NCBI GenBank assembly: GCA_963966275.1
Contig: CAWZYQ010000121.1
Span: 1-12,199, forward strand
Direction: 5' to 3'
DNA from: UBA10427 sp003500135
GTDB lineage: Bacteria; Bacteroidota; Bacteroidia; Cytophagales; Cyclobacteriaceae
Length of the DNA: 12,199 bases
Shown: positions 1-7,341 of the stretch, in pieces
Numbering within the stretch: position 1 is the stretch's first letter
Layout: the number at the start of each line of letters is the position of its first letter
The notes under the pieces: model-generated
What the model saw: the letters and a program-made list of their open reading frames with translations, nothing else
What the model was told of the DNA's origin: nothing
Databases searched by the model: none
Position numbers and translations under genes: made by a program

Positions 1-258
1 TCATTTGGTTTTCAGGGCGTTGTGCTGATTATTAATTCCAGCCTTAATACTTTAAATAAACCCATTGATGCTTCACTTCTCGTACTTGCGCAAAACTTTT
101 TCATCTATATTCCGGGCTCCTATGCGGGCTCTGAGTTGCTTGGTGTTTCAGGTATTCTTGGCGCCATAGCGCTGGCATACGTTGTTGGAGGTATAATTTC
201 TGTTTACTGGCATAGGCGCACCATTGATAACCTTCAAAAACATGTTCACGTTGAATAA
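1..258 (+). CDS. MATE-family efflux transporter, C-terminal part
   Basis: The frame is open from base 1 to a TAA stop at 256-258, so this is the last 85 codons of a gene that begins outside the window. The GTG at 22 is an internal codon, not the start. The protein is very hydrophobic, with two to three membrane helices and a short basic and polar tail (WHRR near the end). The segment FQGVVLIINSSLNTLNKP followed by a helix ending in YIPGSYAGSELLGVSGILGA resembles the last helices of MATE exporters, which use Na+ or H+ gradients to expel cationic drugs and metabolites across the inner membrane. The family call rests on remembered resemblance over a short stretch. Another multi-pass transporter family is possible. 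The substrate cannot be inferred. Confidence 0.6.
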   Translation, partial: SFGFQGVVLIINSSLNTLNKPIDASLLVLAQNFFIYIPGSYAGSELLGVSGILGAIALAYVVGGIISVYWHRRTIDNLQKHVHVE

Positions 259-274
259 GGTAAGGGTCAATTAA

Positions 275-308
275 TTTGTAAATTAATATTTATGATTTGT
301 TATATTTG
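275..308 (+). promoter_or_regulatory. Bacteroidota-type promoter for the helicase-associated-domain gene
   Basis: TTTG at 275-278 and a perfect TAnnTTTG box (TATATTTG, 301-308) are separated by 22 bases. This matches the -33/-7 promoter of the Bacteroidota primary sigma factor, with a slightly long spacer. Transcription would start near 315, giving a leader of about 43 bases before the ATG at 358. No strong Shine-Dalgarno sequence precedes that ATG, which is normal for this phylum. Confidence 0.5.
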
Positions 309-357
309 CCCTACAAATAACCTTCTGGTTTTAAATACTATATCGGGAACGTAATTC

Positions 358-1077
358 ATGAAAGAATCTACAAAAAGATCAGTTTGGGAAGAGAATTATT
401 CATATTTGGAAAATTTTCTTGAAGAAAACGGTCGATTTCCTACAGTTAAAGAGAACTCACGAATTCACAATTGGCTGCGATATCAACGTTATCGTTTCAA
501 AAAAGGCGAGCTTTCTCCAAAAAAATCAAAAAAATTAAAAGAAATCGGGTTTTTGCTTTCCAAAAACAACAACGATGTACTTTGGGAACGAAGGTATGAA
601 CTTCTGAAAGAGTATATTCGAAAAGGATTTGACCCGAATGTACCCCGGAAGCCGGACAACAAAGGTGTTGAGTATATCTTATCGAACTGGTTAAACAAGC
701 AAAGGTACAATTTCCGAAAGGGAATATTGCCTCTCGATAAAGCCAAAAAGCTGGAAGAAGCGGGCGTATATTTCAGTTGGAAACAATACCATTTCGAAAA
801 GAAATACCAACAACTGAAATCATTTTACAAAAAACACGGCCATTTCGAGGTACCCTATACAGGTAAACATAAAAAGCTGAGGCAGTGGATTGATCAGATT
901 AGAAGCAAAAGAAAAGAACAACTCACCCCAGAACAATTGCAAGCCCTAAATGAATTAGGCCTTCCTTTCAAAAGTTTGACAAAAAGGGTAAAAGAAGCTC
1001 GGGAAAAGCAAAGTGAGGCTGAACTGAAAATGCAATTCAGTAAATTGAAAAAAAAGGATAATAAAGACAGAAAATAA
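358..1077 (+). CDS. Stand-alone protein of three helicase-associated (HA) domains
   Basis: The 239-residue protein is basic and consists of three successive copies of a roughly 60-residue helical module: residues 10-65, 76-137 and 146-203. Each has the pattern aromatic-x3-Y-x-x-L-x-x-[FY], then a KHG/ENG-like turn, then LxxWxxxQRxxxxxG.L and a closing KLxxxG. This is the signature of the helicase-associated domain (PF03457), a Myb-like nucleic-acid-binding fold normally found in arrays at the C-terminus of superfamily 2 helicases. No helicase motifs are present and the reading frame starts normally, so this looks like an independent DNA-binding protein. The tail (206-239) is highly charged and Lys-rich. 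It has its own promoter candidate and is followed by a terminator at 1092, so it is probably monocistronic. Its biological role is unknown. Confidence 0.8.
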   Translation: MKESTKRSVWEENYSYLENFLEENGRFPTVKENSRIHNWLRYQRYRFKKGELSPKKSKKLKEIGFLLSKNNNDVLWERRYELLKEYIRKGFDPNVPRKPDNKGVEYILSNWLNKQRYNFRKGILPLDKAKKLEEAGVYFSWKQYHFEKKYQQLKSFYKKHGHFEVPYTGKHKKLRQWIDQIRSKRKEQLTPEQLQALNELGLPFKSLTKRVKEAREKQSEAELKMQFSKLKKKDNKDRK

Positions 1078-1091
1078 AGTTTCACTCATAA

Positions 1092-1118
1092 AAAAACCGG
1101 GGGGCGCCTCCGGTTTTT
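1092..1118. terminator. Bidirectional intrinsic terminator
   Basis: AAAAACCGG (1092-1100) pairs perfectly with CCGGTTTTT (1110-1118) around a GC-rich loop that can pair further. It has an A-run on one side and a T-run on the other, so it can stop transcription from both directions. It lies between the convergent HA-domain gene (ends 1077) and the ytxH-like gene (ends 1148), as expected for a shared terminator. Confidence 0.85.
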
Positions 1119-1147
1119 AATTTCTTCTGAGATGTTTTTTCTCGTGT

Positions 1148-1408
1148 TTATTTTACGGAATCCAACATCTCGTTGACCAATTTTTTACCTTCTTTGCTGT
1201 AATTGTCCACTTTCTTGTTGTATTCGCGTTTAGCTTTGTCCCACGATTCGTGGATGACGTCATTAAGATCGTCTTTTACGTCTTCAGCCCTTTGAACAAT
1301 TTTTCTTCTTGTTCTTTTACCACTTGCTGGCGCTAATAGTATTCCCATAGCCGCACCTGCGGCGGCGCCAATTATAAATCCTCCAAGTGTTTTTAAATTA
1401 CTATTCAT
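1148..1408 (-). CDS. YtxH domain-containing small membrane protein
   Basis: The 86-residue protein begins with a single glycine- and alanine-rich membrane segment (residues 8-27, including GFIIGAAAGAAMGILLAP). This is followed by the family's SGKRTRRK basic stretch and a long charged amphipathic helix (40-86). That is the layout of YtxH/GvpP-like proteins (PF12732), one-helix membrane proteins often linked to general stress responses and envelope upkeep. Molecular function is not established. The length is typical. The gene stands alone, converging on the terminator at 1092-1118, with a long gene-free stretch upstream. No promoter with a clean TAnnTTTG box was found for it. Confidence 0.8.
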   Translation of the reverse strand: MNSNLKTLGGFIIGAAAGAAMGILLAPASGKRTRRKIVQRAEDVKDDLNDVIHESWDKAKREYNKKVDNYSKEGKKLVNEMLDSVK

Positions 1409-1923
1409 AGTTGTTGCTATTTGTTGATTGGTTTTGATGTTTTCAAAACATTCTACTAATAATTACGCAAATCGCATACCATTGGATGGTGTATTCTAAA
1501 AAAATACAATTTTCAGCCTACTGTTATTGCAAAGCTTCAACAATTAAATTTGAAGAGTCTGTTATGAATGTGAAATTGACAAAAAACCAAAAGTAACACC
1601 TTCAGTATTTAAAAGTTCTGACCATGCGCTTATCATCAATCAAAAGTTAATAAACATTTGAAATACAACAACTTATATGATCCTCCAAATCCTTGTCAAA
1701 TGTCAGGTCAGTTTCCATAATACAATAAAATGTTTTCATGCTTTTTAATCTAAGAGGTTAATTCTTAATAAAATCACAACGTTTTCTGTATCGTCAGGGA
1801 CCCCCTTGTATACTTCAAATTAAACTTAAGTATTTATTTGGAAAACGTGGTAATAGTTCGACATGTTGTCGGCTATTGTGGAAATTAATTCACAAAATGT
1901 AAAATTTGATAATGACTAGTTAA
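1409..1923. other. 515-base gene-free stretch between ytxH-like gene and nupC
   Basis: This AT-rich stretch has stops in every frame and no RNA gene that I can recognise. Small symmetries are present: ACCAT-TGG-ATGGT near 1479-1491, CGAC-ATGTTGTC-like around 1859-1872, and a 14-base perfect palindrome at its right edge that overlaps the nupC stop codon. It must hold the ytxH promoter and the 3' end of the nupC transcript, but no convincing GC-rich hairpin followed by a T-run was found for nupC. Confidence 0.5.
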
Positions 1924-1928
1924 CTAGT
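1915..1928. repeat. Perfect 14-base palindrome across the nupC stop codon
   Basis: ACTAGTTAACTAGT equals its own reverse complement. It covers the last bases of nupC, including the TAG stop (1924-1926). It is AT-rich, has no loop and is not followed by a T-run, so it is not a normal terminator. It could be a protein-binding site or chance. Confidence 0.45.
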
Positions 1929-3240
1929 TAAAAAGTGCGCCGGCAATTGTGGCGGTCAACATAGTAGCCAATGTTGCGGCGATCAAAGCCCTGAAACCTA
2001 ATCTGGACAAATCGGCCTGCCGATTTGGCGCCATTCCACCAATTCCTCCTATTTGAATGGCAATACTGCTGAAATTAGCAAACCCACATAATGCGTAAGT
2101 GGATATAATAATGGATTTTTGACTCAAAAGACCGGCAGCTTTTAACTCTGCCAGACTGAGATAAGCAACGAACTCATTAATTACTGTTTTTTGCCCCAGT
2201 AAACTACCTACAAGAATTGTTTCAGACCAGTCTACACCCATCATAAATGCCAGGACCCTGAACACCTGACCCAGGATATATTGAAGGGAAAACCCATCAA
2301 ATGCGCCCCCGGTAGAAAATATGACAAAATCGTTGAGTCCTGTATAATGGCCAATTCCATCTACAAGTATCCAGTTTAAGGTATAAATGATCGCTATAAA
2401 GGCGAGCAACATTGCTGCGATATTAAGGGCAAGCTTTATTCCATCAGAAGCCCCTTTGGCAAGCGCATCAATTAAGTTGACTCCCAGGCTGCCCTTGCTT
2501 ACCTTCAGACTCCTGTCAATTTTATCGGGTTCATTTTCCGGAATGAATATTTTCGACATAACAATGGCTGCCGGTGCATTCATAATGGAAGCACTGAGTA
2601 AATAAGTGGCAAATTTGGCTTGCTGTACCGGGTCCCCCCCTCCAAGAAAAGAGACGTATGCCCCTAATACGCTTCCGGCAATTGTGGCCATCCCCCCTGT
2701 CATCAGGCAATTGAGTTCTGACTTGGTCATGTTGTTGATAAAAGGACGAACAAGCAGAGGCGCCTCCGTTTGTCCCAAAAAGATATTACCGGCCGCAGAA
2801 AGACTCTCTGCACCGGAAAGCCTCATAGTTTTAGCCATGATCCAGGCAAATCCATAGACTATTTTTTGAAGAATACCTAAATAATATAAACCCGCGGTTA
2901 CGGAAGAAAAGAAAATAACGGTTGGAAGAGCTTGAAATACAAATAAAAATCCAAGGCTATGGTTCACATCTTGTTGGGCCTCACTGTTTTTAGCCAGATC
3001 GCCATATAAAAATTCTGCCCCTTTTAGGGCAAAGTTCAGAAACTTTACAAAAGCACTTGAAACAACGTCAAAAACATTCTGTATGAAATCAACTTTACCG
3101 ATTAAAAGGCCGAAAATAAGTTGTATAACGATCCCGGCAATTACCAGGCGCCAGCTCACTAATTTTCTGTTTCCAGACAAAAAATAGGCGATAGCAATAA
3201 GGCTGACCAGCCCCAGAAGTGCTCTTAAAAAATCCAGCAT
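1924..3240 (-). CDS. nupC: Concentrative nucleoside transporter (NupC/CNT family)
   Basis: The 438-residue inner-membrane protein has about ten hydrophobic segments. Hallmarks of the CNT (SLC28) family are present: GQTEAP at 156-161, the TGGMATIAGSVLGAYV re-entrant region at 181-196, NEF at 355-357, and NFSS-IAIQIGGIGGMAP at 389-404. In CNT structures the GQTE motif contacts the nucleobase, while the NEF glutamate and the Asn and Ser of NFSS contact the ribose; all are conserved here. It would import nucleosides coupled to Na+ or H+. The length is close to bacterial homologues of about 400-430 residues. It is the last gene of the etfB-etfA-nuclease-nupC operon, starting 12 bases after the nuclease stop. 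A role in salvage of nucleosides is inferred from the family. The symbol is family-level. Confidence 0.92.
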   Translation of the reverse strand: MLDFLRALLGLVSLIAIAYFLSGNRKLVSWRLVIAGIVIQLIFGLLIGKVDFIQNVFDVVSSAFVKFLNFALKGAEFLYGDLAKNSEAQQDVNHSLGFLFVFQALPTVIFFSSVTAGLYYLGILQKIVYGFAWIMAKTMRLSGAESLSAAGNIFLGQTEAPLLVRPFINNMTKSELNCLMTGGMATIAGSVLGAYVSFLGGGDPVQQAKFATYLLSASIMNAPAAIVMSKIFIPENEPDKIDRSLKVSKGSLGVNLIDALAKGASDGIKLALNIAAMLLAFIAIIYTLNWILVDGIGHYTGLNDFVIFSTGGAFDGFSLQYILGQVFRVLAFMMGVDWSETILVGSLLGQKTVINEFVAYLSLAELKAAGLLSQKSIIISTYALCGFANFSSIAIQIGGIGGMAPNRQADLSRLGFRALIAATLATMLTATIAGALFN

Positions 3241-3252
3241 GCATTAATGAGG

Positions 3253-3855
3253 CTAGTTTCTTCTATTCATTTCATCCCTGATCTTGGCGGCACGCTCATA
3301 ATCCTCATTTTTAAGCGCCTCGTCCAAAAGGGTTTTTAACTTATCGGTGGTAAAGTCTTCTAAAGATTCTTTCGTACCCGGATCTTTTTCAGTTTCCGAT
3401 TTAGGTATCTCTTCTGTTAAATCCCCGGTATCCTCATCGGCCTCATCGGTAAGTACAATACCAGCTTCAGCTAAAATAGTCTCATACGTAAAAATCGGGA
3501 CGCTAAACCTCAGGCCTATGGCAATGGCATCGGAAGGCCTGGCATCTATCTCAAAACTTTTTTGTCCGTCGCTACAAACAATTTTGGCAAAAAACACACC
3601 TTCCTTGAGGTCGGATATGATAATCTCTTCAATAGTAAAATTAAAGGTATGGGCAAATGATTTGAAAAGATCATGCGTCATGGGCCTGTTGGGAATGATC
3701 TTTTCAATTTCAATTGCAATGGCCTGGGCTTCAAACATACCTATTATAATGGGAAGGCGACGTTTTCCAGTCGCCTCACCCAATACTAATGCAAATGATC
3801 CGGATTGTGATTGACTCGACGAGAGTCCTAGTATTTCCAGTTTTAATTTGTCCAA
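3253..3855 (-). CDS. Bifunctional nuclease family protein (DUF151 + UVR domain)
   Basis: The 200-residue protein has two parts. Residues 5-130 form a DUF151/bifunctional-nuclease domain (PF02577), with the conserved IGMFEAQAIA (38-47), RPMTHDLF (57-64) and ID-ARPSDAIAIGLR (103-116). Residues 168-198 form a UVR motif (LxxLLxEALKNEDYERAAKIRDEM), the short helical hairpin by which UvrB and UvrC interact. An acidic, low-complexity linker (134-166) joins them. DUF151 proteins from plants and a few bacteria have DNase and RNase activity, but the role in Bacteroidota is not settled. The gene starts 6 bases after the etfA stop and ends 12 bases before nupC, so it is cotranscribed with both. Confidence 0.9.
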   Translation of the reverse strand: MDKLKLEILGLSSSQSQSGSFALVLGEATGKRRLPIIIGMFEAQAIAIEIEKIIPNRPMTHDLFKSFAHTFNFTIEEIIISDLKEGVFFAKIVCSDGQKSFEIDARPSDAIAIGLRFSVPIFTYETILAEAGIVLTDEADEDTGDLTEEIPKSETEKDPGTKESLEDFTTDKLKTLLDEALKNEDYERAAKIRDEMNRRN

Positions 3856-3861
3856 AATGAT

Positions 3862-4815
3862 TTATTTTAACTTCTTAACTGCTTCAATCAGCTTAGGTAC
3901 CACCTCAAAAGCATCGCCTACTATACCATAATCGGCTGCTTTGAAAAACGGCGCTTCCGGGTCTTTGTTTATTGCCACCAGAACCTTAGATGAATTCACA
4001 CCTGCAAGATGCTGAATGGCGCCCGAAATTCCAACTGCAATATATAGATTTGGACTTACTTTTACGCCGGTTTGTCCTACGTGTTCATGATGCGGACGCC
4101 ATCCGATATCAGATACCGGCTTGCTGCACCCCGTAGCTGCGCCAAGTTCTTTCGCAAGTTCTTCGATCATACCCCAGTTTTCCGGGCCTTTAAGACCACG
4201 GCCGCCTGAGACAACTATTTCAGCTTCAGTCAACAGGACATCACCTTCTGCTACTTCACTGCCTGTGATCTGTGCTCCAAAATCAGCATCATCGAAGGTC
4301 ACATCGAATTTTTCAACTGTGGCCTGTCCTCCGTCCTCTTTAAGTGCGACCACATTTTTCTTGATGCCAAGAATTTTCTTATCTGTGGTTAGCGAAACGT
4401 TGGCAAAGGCTTTTCCTGTATAAATGCTTCTCTTAACCGTAAAACCATTGCTGGTATCCGGCAATTCACTTACATTGGTCGCAATGCCCGCACCGTTTTT
4501 AATGGCCACTTTGGCAGCAACAATATCGCTCAAAGACGATTTGGCCAGTACCAGGATATTGGCTCCTGTGTGATCCATAGCCTGAGCAATAGCCGTGGCA
4601 TAAGCAGCAATATGCCCCTGGTTCAAACGTTCATCTTCGACATGTAAAACTTTTTGCGCACCATTTTTTCCGAGCGCCTCCATTTCAGAAGCATCAATTG
4701 TACCGAGCGCCAGGGCGGTAACGTCGCCACCCATTTCCAAAGCATATGATATGGCCTCCAGAGATGATTTTTTAATGCTGCCATCGGCGCTTTCTGCAAA
4801 TACTAATATTGACAT
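3862..4815 (-). CDS. etfA: Electron transfer flavoprotein, alpha subunit
   Basis: The 317-residue protein has the two parts of ETF-alpha. The N-terminal alpha/beta domain (1-190) begins MSILVFAES. The C-terminal FAD-binding domain (195-317) carries SGGRG (203-207), HVGQTG (245-250), GISGAIQHLAG (262-272) and ADYGIVGD (294-301), which hold the flavin. With EtfB it forms the soluble heterodimer that accepts electrons from acyl-CoA and other dehydrogenases and passes them to ETF-quinone oxidoreductase in the membrane. The length is normal and no key motif is missing. It lies 31 bases downstream of etfB and 6 bases before the nuclease gene. Confidence 0.95.
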   Translation of the reverse strand: MSILVFAESADGSIKKSSLEAISYALEMGGDVTALALGTIDASEMEALGKNGAQKVLHVEDERLNQGHIAAYATAIAQAMDHTGANILVLAKSSLSDIVAAKVAIKNGAGIATNVSELPDTSNGFTVKRSIYTGKAFANVSLTTDKKILGIKKNVVALKEDGGQATVEKFDVTFDDADFGAQITGSEVAEGDVLLTEAEIVVSGGRGLKGPENWGMIEELAKELGAATGCSKPVSDIGWRPHHEHVGQTGVKVSPNLYIAVGISGAIQHLAGVNSSKVLVAINKDPEAPFFKAADYGIVGDAFEVVPKLIEAVKKLK

Positions 4816-4846
4816 GTTTTTAATTGCTTTTTCGTTCCACCATTTG

Positions 4847-5584
4847 TTACAATACCTTTGCTTCGTTGTTGAGCAAATTCACCAATTCCGCCGGATTTTC
4901 CGGATCAACGAGTTTTACCTCTCCTTTTTCAGGTGGCAACTCAAACTTTTCAGCGCTTACCTGTACCGTTTCCTCAGTAGCAGGCACAACATTCAACGGT
5001 TTTGTACGGGCCGTCATTATTCCCCTCATATTGGGTATTTTCCATTCTGCAATCGGTTCCTGACAGCCTGCAACAAATGGCAGTTTAACCTCCAAAAACT
5101 CCTTACCTCCTTCTATTTCCCTTGACATTTTAGCCGTATCACCTTCGATATCAAGCTGCATTACCGGTGAAAAAGATGGTAAATTCAATAACTCACCTAC
5201 CATGCCATGCACCAGGCCGCTGTTAAAATCGATAGATTCACGACCCATTAAGATCAGATCATACGCCCCCTCTTTGGCATAGTGGGCTATATTTCTTGCC
5301 ACCGAATAACTATCCAGTGGTTCTGCATCCACCCTTATGGCGTCATCAGCGCCAATTGCTAATGCTTTTCTTATGGTAGGTTCGGTTTCCGCTGTACCAA
5401 CATTCAATACGGTAACACTTCCTCCATGAGCCTCCTTGAGCTCAACAGCACGCGCCAAAGCATAATCATCATATGGCCCTATGATGAACTGCACGCCATT
5501 TTTATCGAACTTCGTATTGTCATCTGTAAAGGCAATTTTTGAAGTCGTATCAGGCACGTGCGTAATACAAACCAAAATTTTCAT
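4847..5584 (-). CDS. etfB: Electron transfer flavoprotein, beta subunit
   Basis: The 245-residue protein has the typical ETF-beta opening (MKILVCITHVPDT), the GADDAIRV turn (78-85), the AMP-binding loop GRESIDFNSGLVHGMVGELL-like region (114-133), and the family signature around SREIEGGKEFLEVKLPFV (154-171). The segment NMRGIMTARTKPL (185-197) corresponds to the loop that ETF uses to dock on partner dehydrogenases. It pairs with EtfA and binds structural AMP. It is the first gene of the minus-strand operon. Its start lies 82 bases from the divergent TPR gene, so both promoters must sit in that short gap. A TAAATCTG box near 5591-5598 (one mismatch) is a weak candidate for the etfB side. Confidence 0.95.
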   Translation of the reverse strand: MKILVCITHVPDTTSKIAFTDDNTKFDKNGVQFIIGPYDDYALARAVELKEAHGGSVTVLNVGTAETEPTIRKALAIGADDAIRVDAEPLDSYSVARNIAHYAKEGAYDLILMGRESIDFNSGLVHGMVGELLNLPSFSPVMQLDIEGDTAKMSREIEGGKEFLEVKLPFVAGCQEPIAEWKIPNMRGIMTARTKPLNVVPATEETVQVSAEKFELPPEKGEVKLVDPENPAELVNLLNNEAKVL

Positions 5585-5609
5585 AATAAATCAGATTTAT
5601 GTTCCATAA

Positions 5610-5639
5610 TTGTTTCAAGCGTGAAATTATAATAATTTG
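5610..5639 (+). promoter_or_regulatory. Candidate promoter for the small TPR gene
   Basis: TTG (5610-5612), then 19 bases, then ATAATTTG (5632-5639). The spacing matches the Bacteroidota -33/-7 promoter, but the first two bases of the -7 box are AT rather than TA. An overlapping TATAAT (5628-5633) is also present. Transcription would start near 5646, about 20 bases before the ATG at 5667. Confidence 0.3.
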
Positions 5640-5666
5640 GCAAAAAATCGTAAAGATTCATCCTAA

Positions 5667-5993
5667 ATGAAAAATGATCGTTTAGCCCAATTGTTGGCCT
5701 TTTTTGAAGAAGATCCTTCAGATTCTTTTACTCTTTATGCCATAGCGATAGAATATTTGAAAGTTGATCAATCTAAATCATTGAAATATTTTGATCAGCT
5801 ACTGAAGCAGCATCCTGAATATTTGCCTACATACTATCACGCAGCAGCAGCATATTCCGAATCCGGACAAAGGGATATCGCTGAAATGATCTACAAAAAA
5901 GGTATTTCTCTTGCTGAAAAGCAGGGAGATCAACATGCACTTTCTGAGCTTAAAAATGCATACACCAATTTTGAAATGGATGACTTAATATGA
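5667..5993 (+). CDS. Small tetratricopeptide-repeat protein
   Basis: The 108-residue helical protein has TPR-like repeats. Residues 19-49 (SDSFTLYAIAIEYLKV, then ALKYFDQLLKQHP-like) and 53-85 (LPTYYHAAAAYSESGQRDIAEMIYKKGISLAE) each show the aromatic/Ala/Gly pattern of a TPR helical hairpin, followed by a capping helix. There is no signal peptide or membrane segment, so it is probably cytosolic and acts by protein binding. The partner is unknown. It is divergently transcribed from etfB and followed by an AT-rich hairpin at 5995. Its placement next to the ETF operon may be conserved in related genomes, but that needs a genome comparison. Confidence 0.75.
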   Translation: MKNDRLAQLLAFFEEDPSDSFTLYAIAIEYLKVDQSKSLKYFDQLLKQHPEYLPTYYHAAAAYSESGQRDIAEMIYKKGISLAEKQGDQHALSELKNAYTNFEMDDLI

Positions 5994-5994
5994 T

Positions 5995-6022
5995 TATATT
6001 ACGCATGTAATATATTTTGTTT
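5995..6022 (+). terminator. AT-rich hairpin with T-rich tail after the TPR gene
   Basis: TATATTAC (5995-6002) pairs perfectly with GTAATATA (6007-6014) across a four-base GCAT loop and is followed by TTTTG-TTTT. It starts two bases after the TPR stop codon. The stem has few G-C pairs, so it would be a weak intrinsic terminator. Confidence 0.45.
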
Positions 6023-6331
6023 TATATTAAAAAATGATTACTACTAAGGATATTCTTTATTGTTAATAATAGTCCTATTCAAATATTTGAGGCATTCCAA
6101 ATTTTAGTTTTTCGCTTCTGCGTATTTCACTTAGGTGTATCTCTGATGCTTTTTTTATTATTTAAAGCATTATATCAACCACTTTAGACGAATACATTAC
6201 GCATTCATCGAAGCGGGCCCAATTCATACATAAAGACAGGCATCCGATTTAGTTATAACACAACGAATTGGTACATTTCTGCATATGTTTATAACAAGGG
6301 AAGGGGTTTTTAAACTTAAACTGCGTTTGAT
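6023..6331. other. 309-base gene-free stretch before the PAS pseudogene
   Basis: This AT-rich stretch has stops in all frames. No RNA gene, repeat or clean promoter box was found. TATGTTTA (6284-6291) is one base from a -7 box, but the nearest TTG is only 13 bases upstream, so I do not call it. It is the transition from the conserved block to the decayed block. Confidence 0.4.
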
Positions 6332-6876
6332 ATGTTAGCAGATTCAACAATGCACATCAACCGGGAATCCGATTTTGGGTCCGACTTTGCTTTTTTTAAA
6401 TCAATATTCGACAAAGCCCCATATGGCAAAATTTTAACCGATTTTAAGGGTAGGATCAAATATTCTAATGCGTTTATAAAGCCGTATTTAAACGCGATTG
6501 ACACCGGGGATGAAATTGGCCAAATACAGTCTTATTTGCCAAAAACTGATCGTATTCAATTGATTAAAGCGATTAATGATGTAAAAACCAGGTCACCGAT
6601 AAAATACTATTAAAATTTCAATTGTACCGTGATAAACCAACTATTGAATCATTCTATTGTCATGCGTATGCCGTAAATGCCGAAACCCTATTATTTGATT
6701 TATAGCTGCTGACCATGCAGAAAGATGAGGAGGCCACCAATCAAGTGGGTGAAAAAGACCTTTTCAACGCGATCATGAAAAATAGCCCGGACGTGATCTA
6801 ATTCAAAAATAGAAAGAGTCAGTTCATTAACGTAAATGATAGCTTTCTTCAAAAGCATAAATTCAGCCGAAAATAA
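6332..6876 (+). pseudogene. Broken PAS-domain signalling protein (two PAS domains, C-terminus lost)
   Basis: The first frame starts at ATG 6332, with an in-frame TAA just upstream at 6317. It encodes a PAS-like segment (SIFDKAPYGKILTDF-GRIKYSNAFIKPYL) and hits TAA at 6611. Protein-like sequence resumes at once in the frame starting at 6610: LKFQLYRDKPTIESFYCHAYAV..., consistent with loss of one base. That frame is interrupted by TAG (6703-6705, probably once Gln) and by TAA (6799-6801). The TAA falls within a second PAS start reading KDLFNAIMKNSPDVI-stop-FKNRKSQFINVNDSFLQKH, where a Tyr is expected. It ends at TAA 6874. No kinase, GGDEF or other output domain is left. PAS domains bind small ligands or cofactors in sensor proteins. 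The family is clear, but the original protein's output domain is unknown. Confidence 0.75.
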
Positions 6877-7006
6877 CGAGCTAAATGTAGCTTACTTTAA
6901 CTTGGTAGAGTTTGAATCAAACGAAGCGCCAACAATAAAGATTGATGGAATTAAAGAAGAATTGGAAGAAATTGTACAATCAGTAACCGTCTATGAATCT
7001 GAGTAA
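6836..7006 (+). CDS. Orphan 56-codon ORF, possibly the tail of a lost gene
   Basis: ATG 6836 to TAA 7004-7006 gives a 56-residue acidic protein whose last 40 residues (NLVEFESNEAPTIKIDGIKEELEEIVQS-like) look like real coding sequence. I do not recognise the family. It overlaps the last 41 bases of the PAS pseudogene in another frame, so the first dozen codons are probably not original. It may be the 3' end of a different gene joined here by a deletion, or the true end of the PAS gene after another frame change. It stops a few bases before the IS1634-like fragment on the opposite strand. Confidence 0.3.
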   Translation: MIAFFKSINSAENNELNVAYFNLVEFESNEAPTIKIDGIKEELEEIVQSVTVYESE

Positions 7007-7007
7007 A

Positions 7008-7325
7008 CTATCTGGTATGTGCAAAAGCAATTTGCTCAACTTCTTCCTTGAGTATTTCATTAAGTTTATCCAAAAAACGATAGACCGCACCAATATCTAA
7101 ATCAATTCCCTGATAGCGATAGAGATATTCTGCCGTCTTGAGCTTGCTGAGTAGAAACAGAAAAGCCAATCGGGCAATAACCAAATGTCGAAATAATCCT
7201 TGCTGAACCTGTGCAAAACCGATGTGGTCATAGAGCCTTACAAAGACCAGTTCGGGGGGCACAGTTCCAATACTTGCATTGGAAAGGCTTTCCATCACCT
7301 GTTCTATCAACGTATCCGTCCGCTA
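7008..7325 (-). pseudogene. Internal fragment of an IS1634-like transposase
   Basis: On the minus strand, about 105 codons read RTDTLIEQVMESLSN...VPPELVFVRLYDHIGF...GLFRHLVIARLAFLF-LSKLKTAEYLYRYQGI...YRFLDKL...IAFAHT before a TAG. This resembles the N-terminal third of IS1634-family (IS4-related DDE) transposases, in which the run RHLVxARL..P.SKLKT.DYL.RY is typical. Upstream the frame meets a TAG (7323-7325), and downstream it ends just where the family continues into the catalytic DDE core, which is absent. Neither IS end is visible. It is therefore a dead remnant, truncated on both sides and abutting an IS66-like end at 7342. Confidence 0.7.
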
Positions 7326-7341
7326 AACGAATATTTCAAGT

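Noticed and set aside
1479..1491. ACCAT-TGG-ATGGT inverted repeat upstream of the ytxH-like gene
   Set aside because: Only five base pairs, about 70 bases from the start codon, and without an adjacent promoter box; chance is likely.
3347..4423. Long plus-strand ORFs opposite the nuclease and etfA genes
   Set aside because: They are antisense shadows of strongly supported genes and have Ser/Pro-rich translations without family features.
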